Numbered from the stretch's first letter, positions 1-5,847 are shown. The stretch: 6,150 nt of DNA from Acidobacteriaceae bacterium (GCA_003140655.1 PLKR01000568.1:3197-9346), one strand, 5' to 3'. Notes: a model not told the origin generated them from the sequence alone. Made by a program: numbers and translations.

Positions 1-585
1 GCGGCCGAGCGCGGCCGGTCCATGTTCGATTCCCACCATCGTTTTGTGCTGAGTTATCAGTGGGTCCTCCCGTTCCTGCAACACTCCACCAGTTGGTATG
101 GGCACGTTCTCGGCAATTGGCAGTTAAACGGAATTGTGACTGCCATGAGTGGAGGGCCGTTTACAGTATTCGACTCAAACGATGTTTCGCTGCAAGGACA
201 GGCGCCGGAGATCACCGGATTTTCCGCGAACCGTCCCAATCTGATTGGAAATCCAAACTCCGGCCCGCGCACGCCTCAGGAATGGTTCAACATAAGTGCT
301 TTTCAGCAACTCCAGCCGGATCCTCTCGGGCGGTTTGACGTGTTCGGGGACGAAGGCCGCAACGTAGTCCAGGGCCCGGGGTATGTGAACTGGGACGCTT
401 CGGCCTTCAAGAACATTCGGCTGACGGAATCCAAGGAACTTCAATTCCGCGGTGAATTGTTTAATTTGCTGAACCATACCAATTTCCGCTTGCCAGTCAG
501 CGACATCGAATCGCCGACTTTCGGGCAAATCCAGTCGGATGTAAGCCCAAGGGTGATTCAGGTGGCGCTGAAGTTTCTTTATTGA
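1..585 (+). CDS. TonB-dependent receptor, Oar-like (C-terminal part, 5' end outside window)
   Basis: The reading frame is open from base 1 (AERGRSMFDSHHRFVLSY...), so the ATG at 22 is internal and 194 C-terminal residues are visible. The order of motifs fits the last strands of a TonB-dependent outer-membrane beta-barrel of the acidobacterial carboxypeptidase-regulatory/Oar-like type: an R(S)MFDSHHRFVLSY strand, GNWQLNGIVTAMSGGPFTV, a loop with NRPNLIGNP, NWDASAFKNIRL, FRGELFNLLNHTNF, and a final strand VIQVALKFLY. The protein ends in an aromatic residue, as outer-membrane barrels recognised by the BAM machinery do. Family knowledge: these proteins sit in the outer membrane and are thought to import large or complexed substrates using TonB energy. 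The substrate cannot be told from this fragment. The stop TGA (583-585) shares its last base with the ATG of the next gene, suggesting coupled translation. Confidence 0.9.
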   Translation, partial: AAERGRSMFDSHHRFVLSYQWVLPFLQHSTSWYGHVLGNWQLNGIVTAMSGGPFTVFDSNDVSLQGQAPEITGFSANRPNLIGNPNSGPRTPQEWFNISAFQQLQPDPLGRFDVFGDEGRNVVQGPGYVNWDASAFKNIRLTESKELQFRGELFNLLNHTNFRLPVSDIESPTFGQIQSDVSPRVIQVALKFLY

Positions 586-911
586 TGCTCAAACTGAGTC
601 CATTCGCTCGAAAGCTCCTGCTCAGGGTACTTGTCGGCCTGATGATCGGGTACGTTTGTTTCGGAGCTTATGTCTGGTGGGCGATGCATCAGTCTCCTGA
701 AACCTTTGGGCGCGTAATGGCCAGGATGCCCGGTCCCGTCCCCTTCCTGATCTTTCCATTTGAAACCGCTTGGATCCACGCTCGCGCCGGAACGCTTCAC
801 GTCGGAGATCAGGCGCCGGACTTCTCGCTGCTCAAGTTGGACAAGAGCGAGCGAGTTCAGCTCTCCGTTCTAAGCCAACAGCAACCCGTTGTGGTGTGCA
901 AAAACCAATAG
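585..911 (+). pseudogene. Membrane-anchored redoxin (AhpC/TSA-thioredoxin fold), truncated before the active site
   Basis: The ATG at 585 overlaps the receptor stop by one base (TGATG); a TTG three bases upstream is less likely. The first 108 codons read as a short cytoplasmic N-terminus, one hydrophobic segment at about residues 11-33 (LLLRVLVGLMIGYVCFGAYV), a PFETAWIHARAGTL linker, then the start of a redoxin domain with VGDQAPDFSLLKLD and VQLSVLSQQQPVV. Family members continue from PVV into a beta-strand and a cysteine-containing active site. Here the frame instead runs into CKNQ and a TAG at 909-911. The catalytic region is missing and does not reappear beyond the insertion sequence, so the gene is 3'-truncated and probably inactive. 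Its role before truncation was probably thiol-dependent redox chemistry at the cytoplasmic membrane. Coupling to the receptor suggests they were once one operon. Confidence 0.8.
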
Positions 912-1022
912 GGGACTCGCAAAGTGCAGAAACCCGGCGGTTTTTTCCGATTCGTGCGCAGCATTCGACCCGCTGTCTTTTCCGTTCCCATATCGATGTC
1001 CATTCGGTAGACTCCCGCTGCT

Positions 1023-2129
1023 ATGCGACGGGTAAGATATCTCATTGCGGTTCTCTTCGGTTTCGCTTCTGACCTCCGCCAATTCCTGCGGTCGACTTTT
1101 CAGTCTCGAACGGCTCTCGTGGCCGAAAATCTGTTTCTGCGGAAGCAGCTTGCCTTCTATTGCGAGCACAAGGTGAGACCTCGACCGATGACCGATGCCG
1201 CGCGGCTGAGCCTGGTTTTATTGTCCCGGCTATTCGACTGGAAGAAGGCTCTCGTGGTCGTCAAACCCGACACCCTCATCGGCTGGCATCGCAAAGGGTT
1301 CCAGCTGTTCTGGCGCTGGAAGTCTCGCCCTGGCAGGCCAGCGCTACCCTTGGAGATCCGCGAATTGATTGCACGCATGGCGCGTGAGAACCCAACCTGG
1401 GGTCAGGCGCGAGTCGCCGCCGAACTCTCGCTTAAACTTGGGATTTTCCTGTCGCCCCGCACGGTACGCAAGTACTGGCCGTGGGAGCCAAGTGATTGCC
1501 GCGAGAGAATCTCTTCACAACCGTGGACGACATTCGTGCGTAATCACGCCAACGCGATAGTCGCCAGTGACTTCCTGGTGGCGGTAACCGCGCGCTTCCA
1601 GTTTCTCTATGTGCTCGTCATCCTGGAACTGGGTTCGCGGCGGATTCTACACTGCAATGTGACTGCCCACCCCACCGCAGAATGGACCGCGCAGCAGTTC
1701 CGGGAGGCGATCCCGAGCGAGCACAGATATCGGTTTCTCATTCATGATCGGGGCTCGATTTTCTCGGCGGAGTTCGACAACGAGCTGGCGCAAGGCTTTC
1801 GATTGATGGTGCTGCGAACGCCGCCGAAATCACCCCAGGCCAATGCCCATTGCGAACGACTCGTTGGCACGGTACGGCGCGAGTGCTTGGATTTCCTGAT
1901 CCCTCTCACGGAGAAGCATCTCCGTCGGCTGCTGCACGAATGGGTCCGCCACTACAATGGCAGCCGTCCACATAGCAGTCTCGGACCCGGCATCCCTGAC
2001 CAAGGGCGAGGGCCAACCCTAGCGACTGGGAGCAATCGCCACCCGATCACAAAGGCTTCACAAGTGAGTGCTCGCTCTGTTCTCGGGGGATTGCACCACG
2101 AGTATGCTTGGGACAGGATTGCCGCATGA
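1023..2129 (+). CDS. Transposase with integrase core domain (DDE, IS481/IS3-like)
   Basis: The 368-residue product carries the catalytic triad of the retroviral-integrase superfamily: D183 in IVASDFLVAV, D242 in FLIHDRGSIF and E278 in NAHCERLVGTVRRE, with exactly 35 residues between the last two. Residues 25-60 (SRTALVAENLFLRKQLAF) and 76-107 (LVVVKPDTLIGWHRKGF...RWKSRPGRP) match the N-terminal, probably DNA-binding, half of a transposase family common in Acidobacteriota. Residues 116-150 (LIARMARENPTWGQARVAAEL...LSPRTVRKY) form the linking helical region. The WVRHYNGSRPHSSLGPGIP stretch and the C-terminal LGGLHHEYAWDRIAA are typical of full-length members, so the gene looks complete. The protein would cut and join the element's ends. 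No good Shine-Dalgarno is visible before the ATG at 1023. The last bases (GCATGA) overlap the ATG of the ERCC4 gene. Confidence 0.9.
   Translation: MRRVRYLIAVLFGFASDLRQFLRSTFQSRTALVAENLFLRKQLAFYCEHKVRPRPMTDAARLSLVLLSRLFDWKKALVVVKPDTLIGWHRKGFQLFWRWKSRPGRPALPLEIRELIARMARENPTWGQARVAAELSLKLGIFLSPRTVRKYWPWEPSDCRERISSQPWTTFVRNHANAIVASDFLVAVTARFQFLYVLVILELGSRRILHCNVTAHPTAEWTAQQFREAIPSEHRYRFLIHDRGSIFSAEFDNELAQGFRLMVLRTPPKSPQANAHCERLVGTVRRECLDFLIPLTEKHLRRLLHEWVRHYNGSRPHSSLGPGIPDQGRGPTLATGSNRHPITKASQVSARSVLGGLHHEYAWDRIAA
2115..2118 (+). promoter_or_regulatory. Shine-Dalgarno (AGGA) for the ERCC4 gene
   Basis: AGGA lies seven bases before the ATG at 2126, inside the 3' end of the transposase gene. This favours ATG 2126 over the in-frame TTG at 2108 and implies that translation may couple to that of the transposase. 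Confidence 0.5.
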
Positions 2130-2725
2130 AGAGACGGGCAACAAGCTTGATCAAGTCGCCACTGGCGTGGCAGATGGCCGATGCTCCAGTCCCCCATTCC
2201 TTTCCCGTGCTCGCCGAGCGTGGTGGTACCCAGATCAGAACGCCGCGTGCGACGTTGCTGGTGGATACGCGGGAGCAGAACCCCTTTGACCTTTCGCGAT
2301 TCGGCGGCTGGTTTGCTGGAGTGGAGAAAAAAGCCCTCACACTCGGCGACTACTCCATCGCCGGTTTGGAAGATGTATGCGTAGTAGAGCGGAAGAATCT
2401 TTCGGACCTAGTGCACTCGCTGACGACCGAACGCGCAATCTTTGTGAGCCGGCTCAAGAGGATGAGCTCCTATCCCCATAAACTGTTGGTGATCACCGCT
2501 GCACTGAGCTCGGTGAAATCGTCGTACCCATTCTCCCGATGCAATCCCAACCAGGTCATGCAGGCACTCATCGCGGTGCTAGCGGGTTGGGGCGTGCCTT
2601 TTGTGTGCACGGAAACGCATGAGTTGGGTGAGGAGACCGTCGCTTCCTATCTGTATCAAGTTCACCTTTACCACTGGCTCGAATCCAATGGATACGGGAG
2701 ATGGTTGGTAGATGATGATTTGTAA
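2126..2725 (+). CDS. ERCC4/XPF-type nuclease domain protein
   Basis: The 199-residue product is a stand-alone ERCC4 nuclease domain. Residues 44-55 (LLVDTREQNPFD) form the first strand with its acidic D47 and E50. Residues 74-79 (GDYSIA) supply the GD element, and residues 87-94 (VERKNLSD) give a perfect ERKxxxD catalytic motif (E88, R89, K90, D94). RAIFVSRLKRM and KLLVITAAL follow, as in the XPF fold. The C-terminal part (NPNQVMQALIAVLAGWGVPFVCTETHELGEE...SYLYQVHLYHWLE) matches the small bacterial form seen in Acidobacteriota. No helicase or helix-hairpin-helix domain is present. Family knowledge: this fold cuts branched or structured DNA using a metal ion, so a repair or recombination role is likely; the actual substrate is unknown. 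It follows the insertion sequence with an ATGA overlap, so expression may depend on the element. All catalytic residues are present and nothing looks decayed. Confidence 0.85.
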   Translation: MKRRATSLIKSPLAWQMADAPVPHSFPVLAERGGTQIRTPRATLLVDTREQNPFDLSRFGGWFAGVEKKALTLGDYSIAGLEDVCVVERKNLSDLVHSLTTERAIFVSRLKRMSSYPHKLLVITAALSSVKSSYPFSRCNPNQVMQALIAVLAGWGVPFVCTETHELGEETVASYLYQVHLYHWLESNGYGRWLVDDDL

Positions 2726-2907
2726 TTCAGGGCTATGTTAGGCCAGGATTTTCGGCCGCAATCGATTTCTGCGTAGCACAAGAGTGAGAAAGGACTATGC
2801 ACTTGCGTCCAGCCGCCCAATAGTCCGGGGATAATGAGACTTTCTCCGGTGAGTGGCTCGGGTTTTCTGTGCCATCGCTAAAGTGAGTTTTCGGTCTCCT
2901 GCAGGTT

Positions 2908-2936
2908 AGTCTGTTCGCGTTGAGTAGGAACAGACT
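2908..2936. repeat. 9-bp perfect inverted repeat with 11-nt loop
   Basis: AGTCTGTTC at 2908-2916 is the exact reverse complement of GAACAGACT at 2928-2936, with an 11-base spacer. No T-run follows, so it is not a standard intrinsic terminator. It could form an RNA hairpin or serve as a protein-binding operator; function is unknown. Confidence 0.55.
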
Positions 2937-3040
2937 GGCGTACTCGCCCGGCGTTTGCTCCCCCGAAAGCCCGGTGAGGGCGTCAGTTGCTCAGAATTGG
3001 TGACGATACGAACAGAACTGTCAGAAATAAACAAAAACTC

Positions 3041-3174
3041 TTCCTATGGAGGAAATCTTTTACAGAAGCTCCAAAATAAAACAACTACCTACCCCTTGTA
3101 TAGAAGAGTTCGCAGTGGATTGCTTCCTATTGGAAGCGCATCCCGCAAATTAAAAGCTCTTCCTAGATGAGGAA
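3041..3174 (+). repeat. Three related short hairpin elements (TTCCTA...GGAA) before the NAQKSTGPKT gene
   Basis: Element 1 at 3041-3054 is TTCCTATGGAGGAA (5-bp arms, 4-base loop). Element 2 at 3122-3137 is GCTTCCTATTGGAAGC (6-bp arms, 4-base loop). Element 3 at 3160-3174 is TTCCTAGATGAGGAA (5-bp arms, 5-base loop). Elements 1 and 3 share wider context (CTCTTCCTA, then GAGGAAAT). All share TTCCTA on the left arm and GGAA on the right. Spacing between left arms is 83 and 36 bases. The last element overlaps the ribosome binding site of the gene at 3177, so a role in its regulation is plausible but is inference. Confidence 0.5.
3160..3174 (+). promoter_or_regulatory. Hairpin covering the Shine-Dalgarno of the gene at 3177
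   Basis: The right arm AGGAA (3170-3174) is also the Shine-Dalgarno (GAGGA, 3169-3173), three bases before the ATG at 3177. Pairing with TTCCT (3160-3164) would hide the ribosome binding site. The 5-bp stem is weak on its own, so it would probably need a bound protein or coupling to the upstream copies. Confidence 0.4.
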
Positions 3175-3176
3175 AT

Positions 3177-3935
3177 ATGGAAAAGCAACATGAAACACAC
3201 TGTGACGGCAGCTTCACGCCGGACACCGACTCTAAATCCGATAACCAAAACAATAACGGCAGCACGCAGGAGAACCAGTCGCCAAAAACTGTCTCGCCCC
3301 GCAAGCTGCAGGCCAATCGTGAAAATGCGCAGAAGTCCACGGGGCCCAAGACCGCGCGCGGCAAGCGGTACAGTTCTTTCAATGCCCTGAAACACGGTTT
3401 GCTGGCGAGGAAGGCGATGTTCGCTCCCGATGGGAAACTTCTCGATGAAGGCCTGCAGCGCTTGTTCGAAACCCTGCACGACCGCTACAGCACCGGCGAG
3501 GTTGCCGACGAACTGCTGATCGAGTTGGCGATAACGGATTACTGGCACCTGCAAAAAGCGCTCGAGCACGAACTCAAGCGCCCTACAGACCAATTCCATC
3601 CAATTTTATTACGCTACGTGGCAGCGAATCGCCGTGCTTTTGACAAGAGCTTGCAAAGTCTAAGGCAGTTGCCGGCTAATAATAACAATAATGATGAGGA
3701 AGCTAGGGCGAAAACGGTAGATGGCGATTCGGACTCGCCCGAAACCGATTCATGGGCTGCAACGCACGGTGGTGAGACACCGTTGAATCTTGCTGGGCAA
3801 GCGCTTCCGATTTCCACAGAAGCAGGCGGTCTGGAGGAAGGCGCCGAAATGGAAGAGAACGGGATAACGAAGTTTCCTGCGAACTCCGTCGATGGGGAAG
3901 TCGGCGGCGAAGAAGAAGGTAAGGCATCGGCATAA
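3177..3935 (+). CDS. NAQKSTGPKT-signature protein of unknown function
   Basis: The 252-residue product has a polar N-terminal tail (residues 1-38, rich in S, T, N and D). The family signature follows: SPRKLQANRENAQKSTGPKT at 40-59, then ARGKRYSSFNALKHGLLAR at 60-78. A helical region at about 84-165 contains ELLIELAITDYWHLQKALEHEL and RYVAANRRAFDKSLQSLRQL. The last 85 residues are low complexity, with an Asn run (168-172, NNNNN) and an acidic Gly/Glu tail. The signature is widespread in Acidobacteriota and some other soil phyla, but I know of no assigned function. The basic, Asn/Lys-rich signature could bind nucleic acid, which is inference. No signal peptide, membrane segment or catalytic motif is visible. 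Start choice: ATG 3177 has GAGGA just upstream. A microsatellite-like AAT tract (3678-3692) encodes the Asn run and could vary in length. Confidence 0.75.
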   Translation: MEKQHETHCDGSFTPDTDSKSDNQNNNGSTQENQSPKTVSPRKLQANRENAQKSTGPKTARGKRYSSFNALKHGLLARKAMFAPDGKLLDEGLQRLFETLHDRYSTGEVADELLIELAITDYWHLQKALEHELKRPTDQFHPILLRYVAANRRAFDKSLQSLRQLPANNNNNDEEARAKTVDGDSDSPETDSWAATHGGETPLNLAGQALPISTEAGGLEEGAEMEENGITKFPANSVDGEVGGEEEGKASA

Positions 3936-3961
3936 CGTCGCTGCGCAACACCAGTGTCTCG

Positions 3962-4521
3962 AGGGGGCAAATCTCAGACGATACCATCAGCCAGACGACC
4001 GGTCGACTCGAACTGGCAGACAAGGGCACGCTCTTCCTGCATGAGATCACACGGGTGCCGCTGGACCTTCAGCCTAAGCTGCTTCGCGTGGTGAGGAGCG
4101 GGGAATTTGAACTTCGGGGTAGCACGCGACGCATCCGGGTGAACGTGCGCTGGATCGCCTCCAGCCGGCACGATTTGGCAGAGCGCGAGCTACATCGATT
4201 TCGAGGGGATCTGTACGACCGACTAAACGCAGCTCGCATCGAGGTTCCGTCTCTGCGCGAACGCCGCGAAGATATCCCCTGCTGGTGAGCTATTTTGTCT
4301 AGAAGTTCGCTGACAGAATGAATAAGCACATCGTAACTGTGCCGACTGAAACCATGAATGCCCTAACGAAATCGGACTGGCCGGGCAACGTCGGTGAACC
4401 GGAAAGCTTTATCGAGCGGGCAGTCATATTGACTGAAGGATTTACATTGCAGCTGCACTCGCGGAGCTCTGACCCGGATCGGGAAGGAGATGTTTGCGGG
4501 TTATTGATCGCGCGTCTCTGA
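3962..4521 (+). pseudogene. Decayed sigma-54-dependent activator, AAA+ domain fragment (NtrC-like)
   Basis: The translation GRLELADKGTLFLHEI, LDLQPKLLRVVRSGEFELRG, FRGDLYDRLN and VPSLRERREDIP follows the second half of a sigma-54 interaction AAA+ domain. Damage is extensive. The Walker A half is missing. The GAFTGA-loop position reads RGQISDDTIS. The Walker B aspartate is replaced (LFLHE instead of LFLDE). A single-base deletion after the ccc at 4277-4279 (EDIP then out of frame) sends the frame to TGA at 4286-4288. In the restored frame LVSYFV is followed by TAG at 4300-4302, where a glutamine codon would be one base change away. The fragment resumes at 4303 with KFADRMNKHIVTVPTETMNA and WPGNVGEPESFIERAVILTEG, where the usual WPGNVRELENFIERA has R and L replaced. 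The DNA-binding domain is absent. Its 5' limit is uncertain. Confidence 0.85.
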
Positions 4522-4530
4522 CAAAAAACT

Positions 4531-4550
4531 GCCGAGCGATTTTCGGCTTT
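4531..4550. terminator. Possible weak intrinsic terminator after the activator remnant
   Basis: GCCGA (4531-4535) pairs with TCGGC (4543-4547) around a 7-base loop. It is preceded by six A and followed by TTT, so it could act in either direction. The stem is only five pairs and the T-run is short, so this is a weak call. Confidence 0.25.
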
Positions 4551-4570
4551 AGTGGCCGGGGATTAGAAAA

Positions 4571-4856
4571 CTACACGTTCCTAACGCCTGAGTGGGAATT
4601 AAGAAGTCCGTCGTAGCCGAAATCGCGCAGGAACCAGTTCAGCTTCCAGGGCTTTCGGACTGCAATAGAGCCGGCTCGAAAGGATGTGGCCAGCACACCG
4701 GCTGGGCTCCAGAACGGCGAGAGCCAGCGTGTAGTAAGGTTTTTGTGCCTGTCGCCGAAATTGGACGCGTTGCACGCGAACCAGGAAGACTCCGTCGCGG
4801 ATCTGGTCGGCGGCACAGCGATCGGCAGCGTGCAAGCCTGTCATCTGGCGTTTCAT
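4571..4856 (-). pseudogene. Remnant of a small conserved protein (DGVFLVRV...WFLRDFGYD type), frameshifted and truncated
   Basis: From the ATG at 4856-4854 the frame gives 70 residues: MKRQMTGLHAADRCAADQ, then DGVFLVRVQRVQFRRQAQKP, YYTLALAVLEP and GHILSSRLYCSPKAL. At about 4648 a two-base deletion (or equivalent) breaks the frame. In the next frame the protein continues as WKLNWFLRDFGYDGLL, then diverges and stops at TAG 4573-4571. Read together, these match my recollection of a conserved acidobacterial hypothetical protein in which KALWKLNWFLRDFGYD is one uninterrupted block and about as much sequence again follows. The family is small and soluble with strands rich in aromatic residues. I suspect a nucleic-acid-binding role, but that is inference. 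The start overlaps the stop of the upstream remnant as ATGA, showing that the two formed an operon. Confidence 0.65.
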
Positions 4857-5107
4857 GCGGCACCTTCTTTTTGGCCGGGGTCGCTGTTGAGCTGGCAGAG
4901 CAGGGCATTGCGGTCTTTTTCGGCCCAGTCGGCCAGTTGCTTGACGAAGGTTTCCACCTGTTCGCGGGTGGCATCGCGAAGCGTCTTGACGCCACAGAAG
5001 TCGGTGGCGTAGGCCTTGACCAGGTTGGGATCGAGTTGACGCTGGCGGATGAGCTGGCAAAGGCGGTCGCGAATTTTCGGGCCGCCGTTGTTTCCGTTGC
5101 CATTGGA
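4853..5107 (-). pseudogene. 5'-truncated remnant of a possible ssDNA-annealing/recombination protein (C-terminal domain only)
   Basis: Eighty-four codons are open on the minus strand from 5107 to a TGA at 4855-4853, with an in-frame TGA at 5110-5108 and no plausible start codon, so the front of the gene is lost. The remnant starts with a glycine/asparagine linker (SNGNGNNGGPK). A helical domain follows: IRDRLCQLIRQRQLDPNLVKAY, ATDFCGVKTLRDATREQVETF, VKQLADWAEKDRNALLCQLNS. A Gly/Asn linker followed by a small helical domain of the form L..L....L....V..Y....G...L.....E....FV..L resembles the C-terminal appendage of phage-type single-strand annealing proteins. That assignment is pattern-based and uncertain. 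Codon-position composition (a run of GCC/CTG/GAC third-base C and G) supports former coding on this strand. The stop overlaps the start of the next minus-strand remnant. Confidence 0.55.
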
Positions 5108-5593
5108 TCAGAAGAGGAGAACCCATCAGAAGAGAAGAATCAACAGTCTGAAGGAAAGGGCCGACAATCTGAAGAGCTTGTGGAACGACTACGCAGTGAG
5201 GAAGTCGCCTGTCTCCTTACCGTACTTGACAATCGGTTGAAATGGCTTAGCGAGCTTGCGCGAGACGTGACAGAGTGCGAGGATCTCGCAGTAGACGCGG
5301 AAGCTCGGAGCTTCACTTTGCCGCCCGCAGATGCAACTGACAAACTCACGCGCTACGAAGCTCACATGGACAGGCAGCTCTATCGCGCGACGGACCAGCT
5401 GGACCGTCTGAAAAGACAGCGCAGAGGCGAGACGACCGCCTCCCCTCAACATCAATCTGGAAAGGGGAAGATAGGCTTTTTGCCAAACAAAGCCAAGAAG
5501 TGCTTTGTTTTCAATGACAGCGATCCGGAGAGATTCTGCAAGGGAAATTGTGTACTGACCTCCACGTTACCCAGGGCATCTCTCGAAGACTGA
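5102..5593 (+). pseudogene. C-terminal fragment of an acidobacterial protein with a RYEAHMDRQLYRATDQLDRL tail
   Basis: The frame is acidic and charged from 5102 (SEEENPSEEKNQQSE) and then predicts long helices: ELVERLRSEEVACLLTVLDN and RLKWLSELARDVTE. At about 5327-5432 it reads LPPADATDKLTRYEAH, MDRQLYRATDQLDRLKRQ and RRGE. I recognise the RYEAH..RQLYRA..QL.RLQRQRRGE block as the tail of many acidobacterial proteins, including members that carry the NAQKSTGPKT signature. The equivalent helix in the gene at 3177 is RYVAANRRAFDKSLQSLRQL. No start codon of quality lies near 5102. The frame runs on upstream to 4592, but there it is antisense to the minus-strand remnants, so the long frame is a chance fusion. 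This is most likely a decayed, 5'-truncated copy; a short live gene starting at the GTG at 5180 is possible but unlikely. Confidence 0.55.
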
Positions 5594-5847
5594 ACGAAGG
5601 GAAAATTGCGCCGAGTCTAGAGATATTGATTCTGCTGTCCGATCGATTTCACAAGGGCGTGGATTGAATATTGCGGGGAGAAGGGCAGTAGTCTAGACCC
5701 CAAGAGACTGCGATCAGGATAAAACTCCGAGCCCTCTGCAAAGAAAGTGCCTGGTGGCCAAGCAGAAGGCCAGAGTCAAAGACTCATGAACTGAGGGGGA
5801 AAGACATCACCCCTATTGGCTGAGGGGGGCTCGTGCGCGAAGTAAGG

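Larger units (their letters stand above)
893..2129 (+). mobile_element. Insertion sequence with an integrase-type (rve, DDE) transposase; ends uncertain
   Basis: The element is inferred from an intact transposase gene plus the abrupt loss of redoxin homology at about 890-900 on its left. The right limit is placed at the transposase stop because the next gene begins there; the true end could lie a few bases either side. I could not identify clean terminal inverted repeats or a target duplication. The reverse complement of the right end and the left flank share only loose blocks (ACTCG then GTGCA with different spacing), which is not proof. The transposase resembles IS481/IS3-like rve enzymes, but I would not fix the family without a search. 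Confidence 0.55.
2726..3176. other. Gene-free stretch between the ERCC4 gene and the NAQKSTGPKT gene
   Basis: I find no convincing gene here. A 71-codon frame from 2955 has no recognisable motif, and its 3' part crosses two of the repeated elements, so I treat it as chance. The stretch holds a 9-bp perfect inverted repeat (2908-2936) and three TTCCT-type hairpin elements (3041-3174). The part after 3010 is noticeably A-rich (for example CCAAAATAAAACAACTA), unlike the GC-rich genes on either side, which fits a promoter and leader. I could not place a confident promoter or terminator. Confidence 0.6.

Noticed and set aside
893..2129. Definite terminal inverted repeats for the insertion sequence
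   Set aside because: Only loose, differently spaced blocks could be matched between the left flank and the reverse complement of the right end, and no target duplication was visible.
2955..3170. A 71-codon plus-strand frame before the NAQKSTGPKT gene
   Set aside because: No recognisable motif, no good ribosome binding site, and it runs through the second and third hairpin elements in the A-rich leader.
2726..3176. CRISPR array or tRNA gene
   Set aside because: The TTCCTA elements are short, irregularly spaced and palindromic without equal-length spacers, and no cloverleaf-like structure was found.
3150..3599. A 149-codon minus-strand frame
   Set aside because: It is the shadow of the NAQKSTGPKT gene, whose plus-strand product has a clear family signature and a ribosome binding site.
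4592..5593. A single 333-codon plus-strand gene
   Set aside because: Its first half is antisense to minus-strand frames with clear protein-like motifs (linker plus helical domain, ATGA overlap, WKLNWFLRDFGYD), and its second half looks like an independent C-terminal fragment. The long frame is best read as chance fusion.
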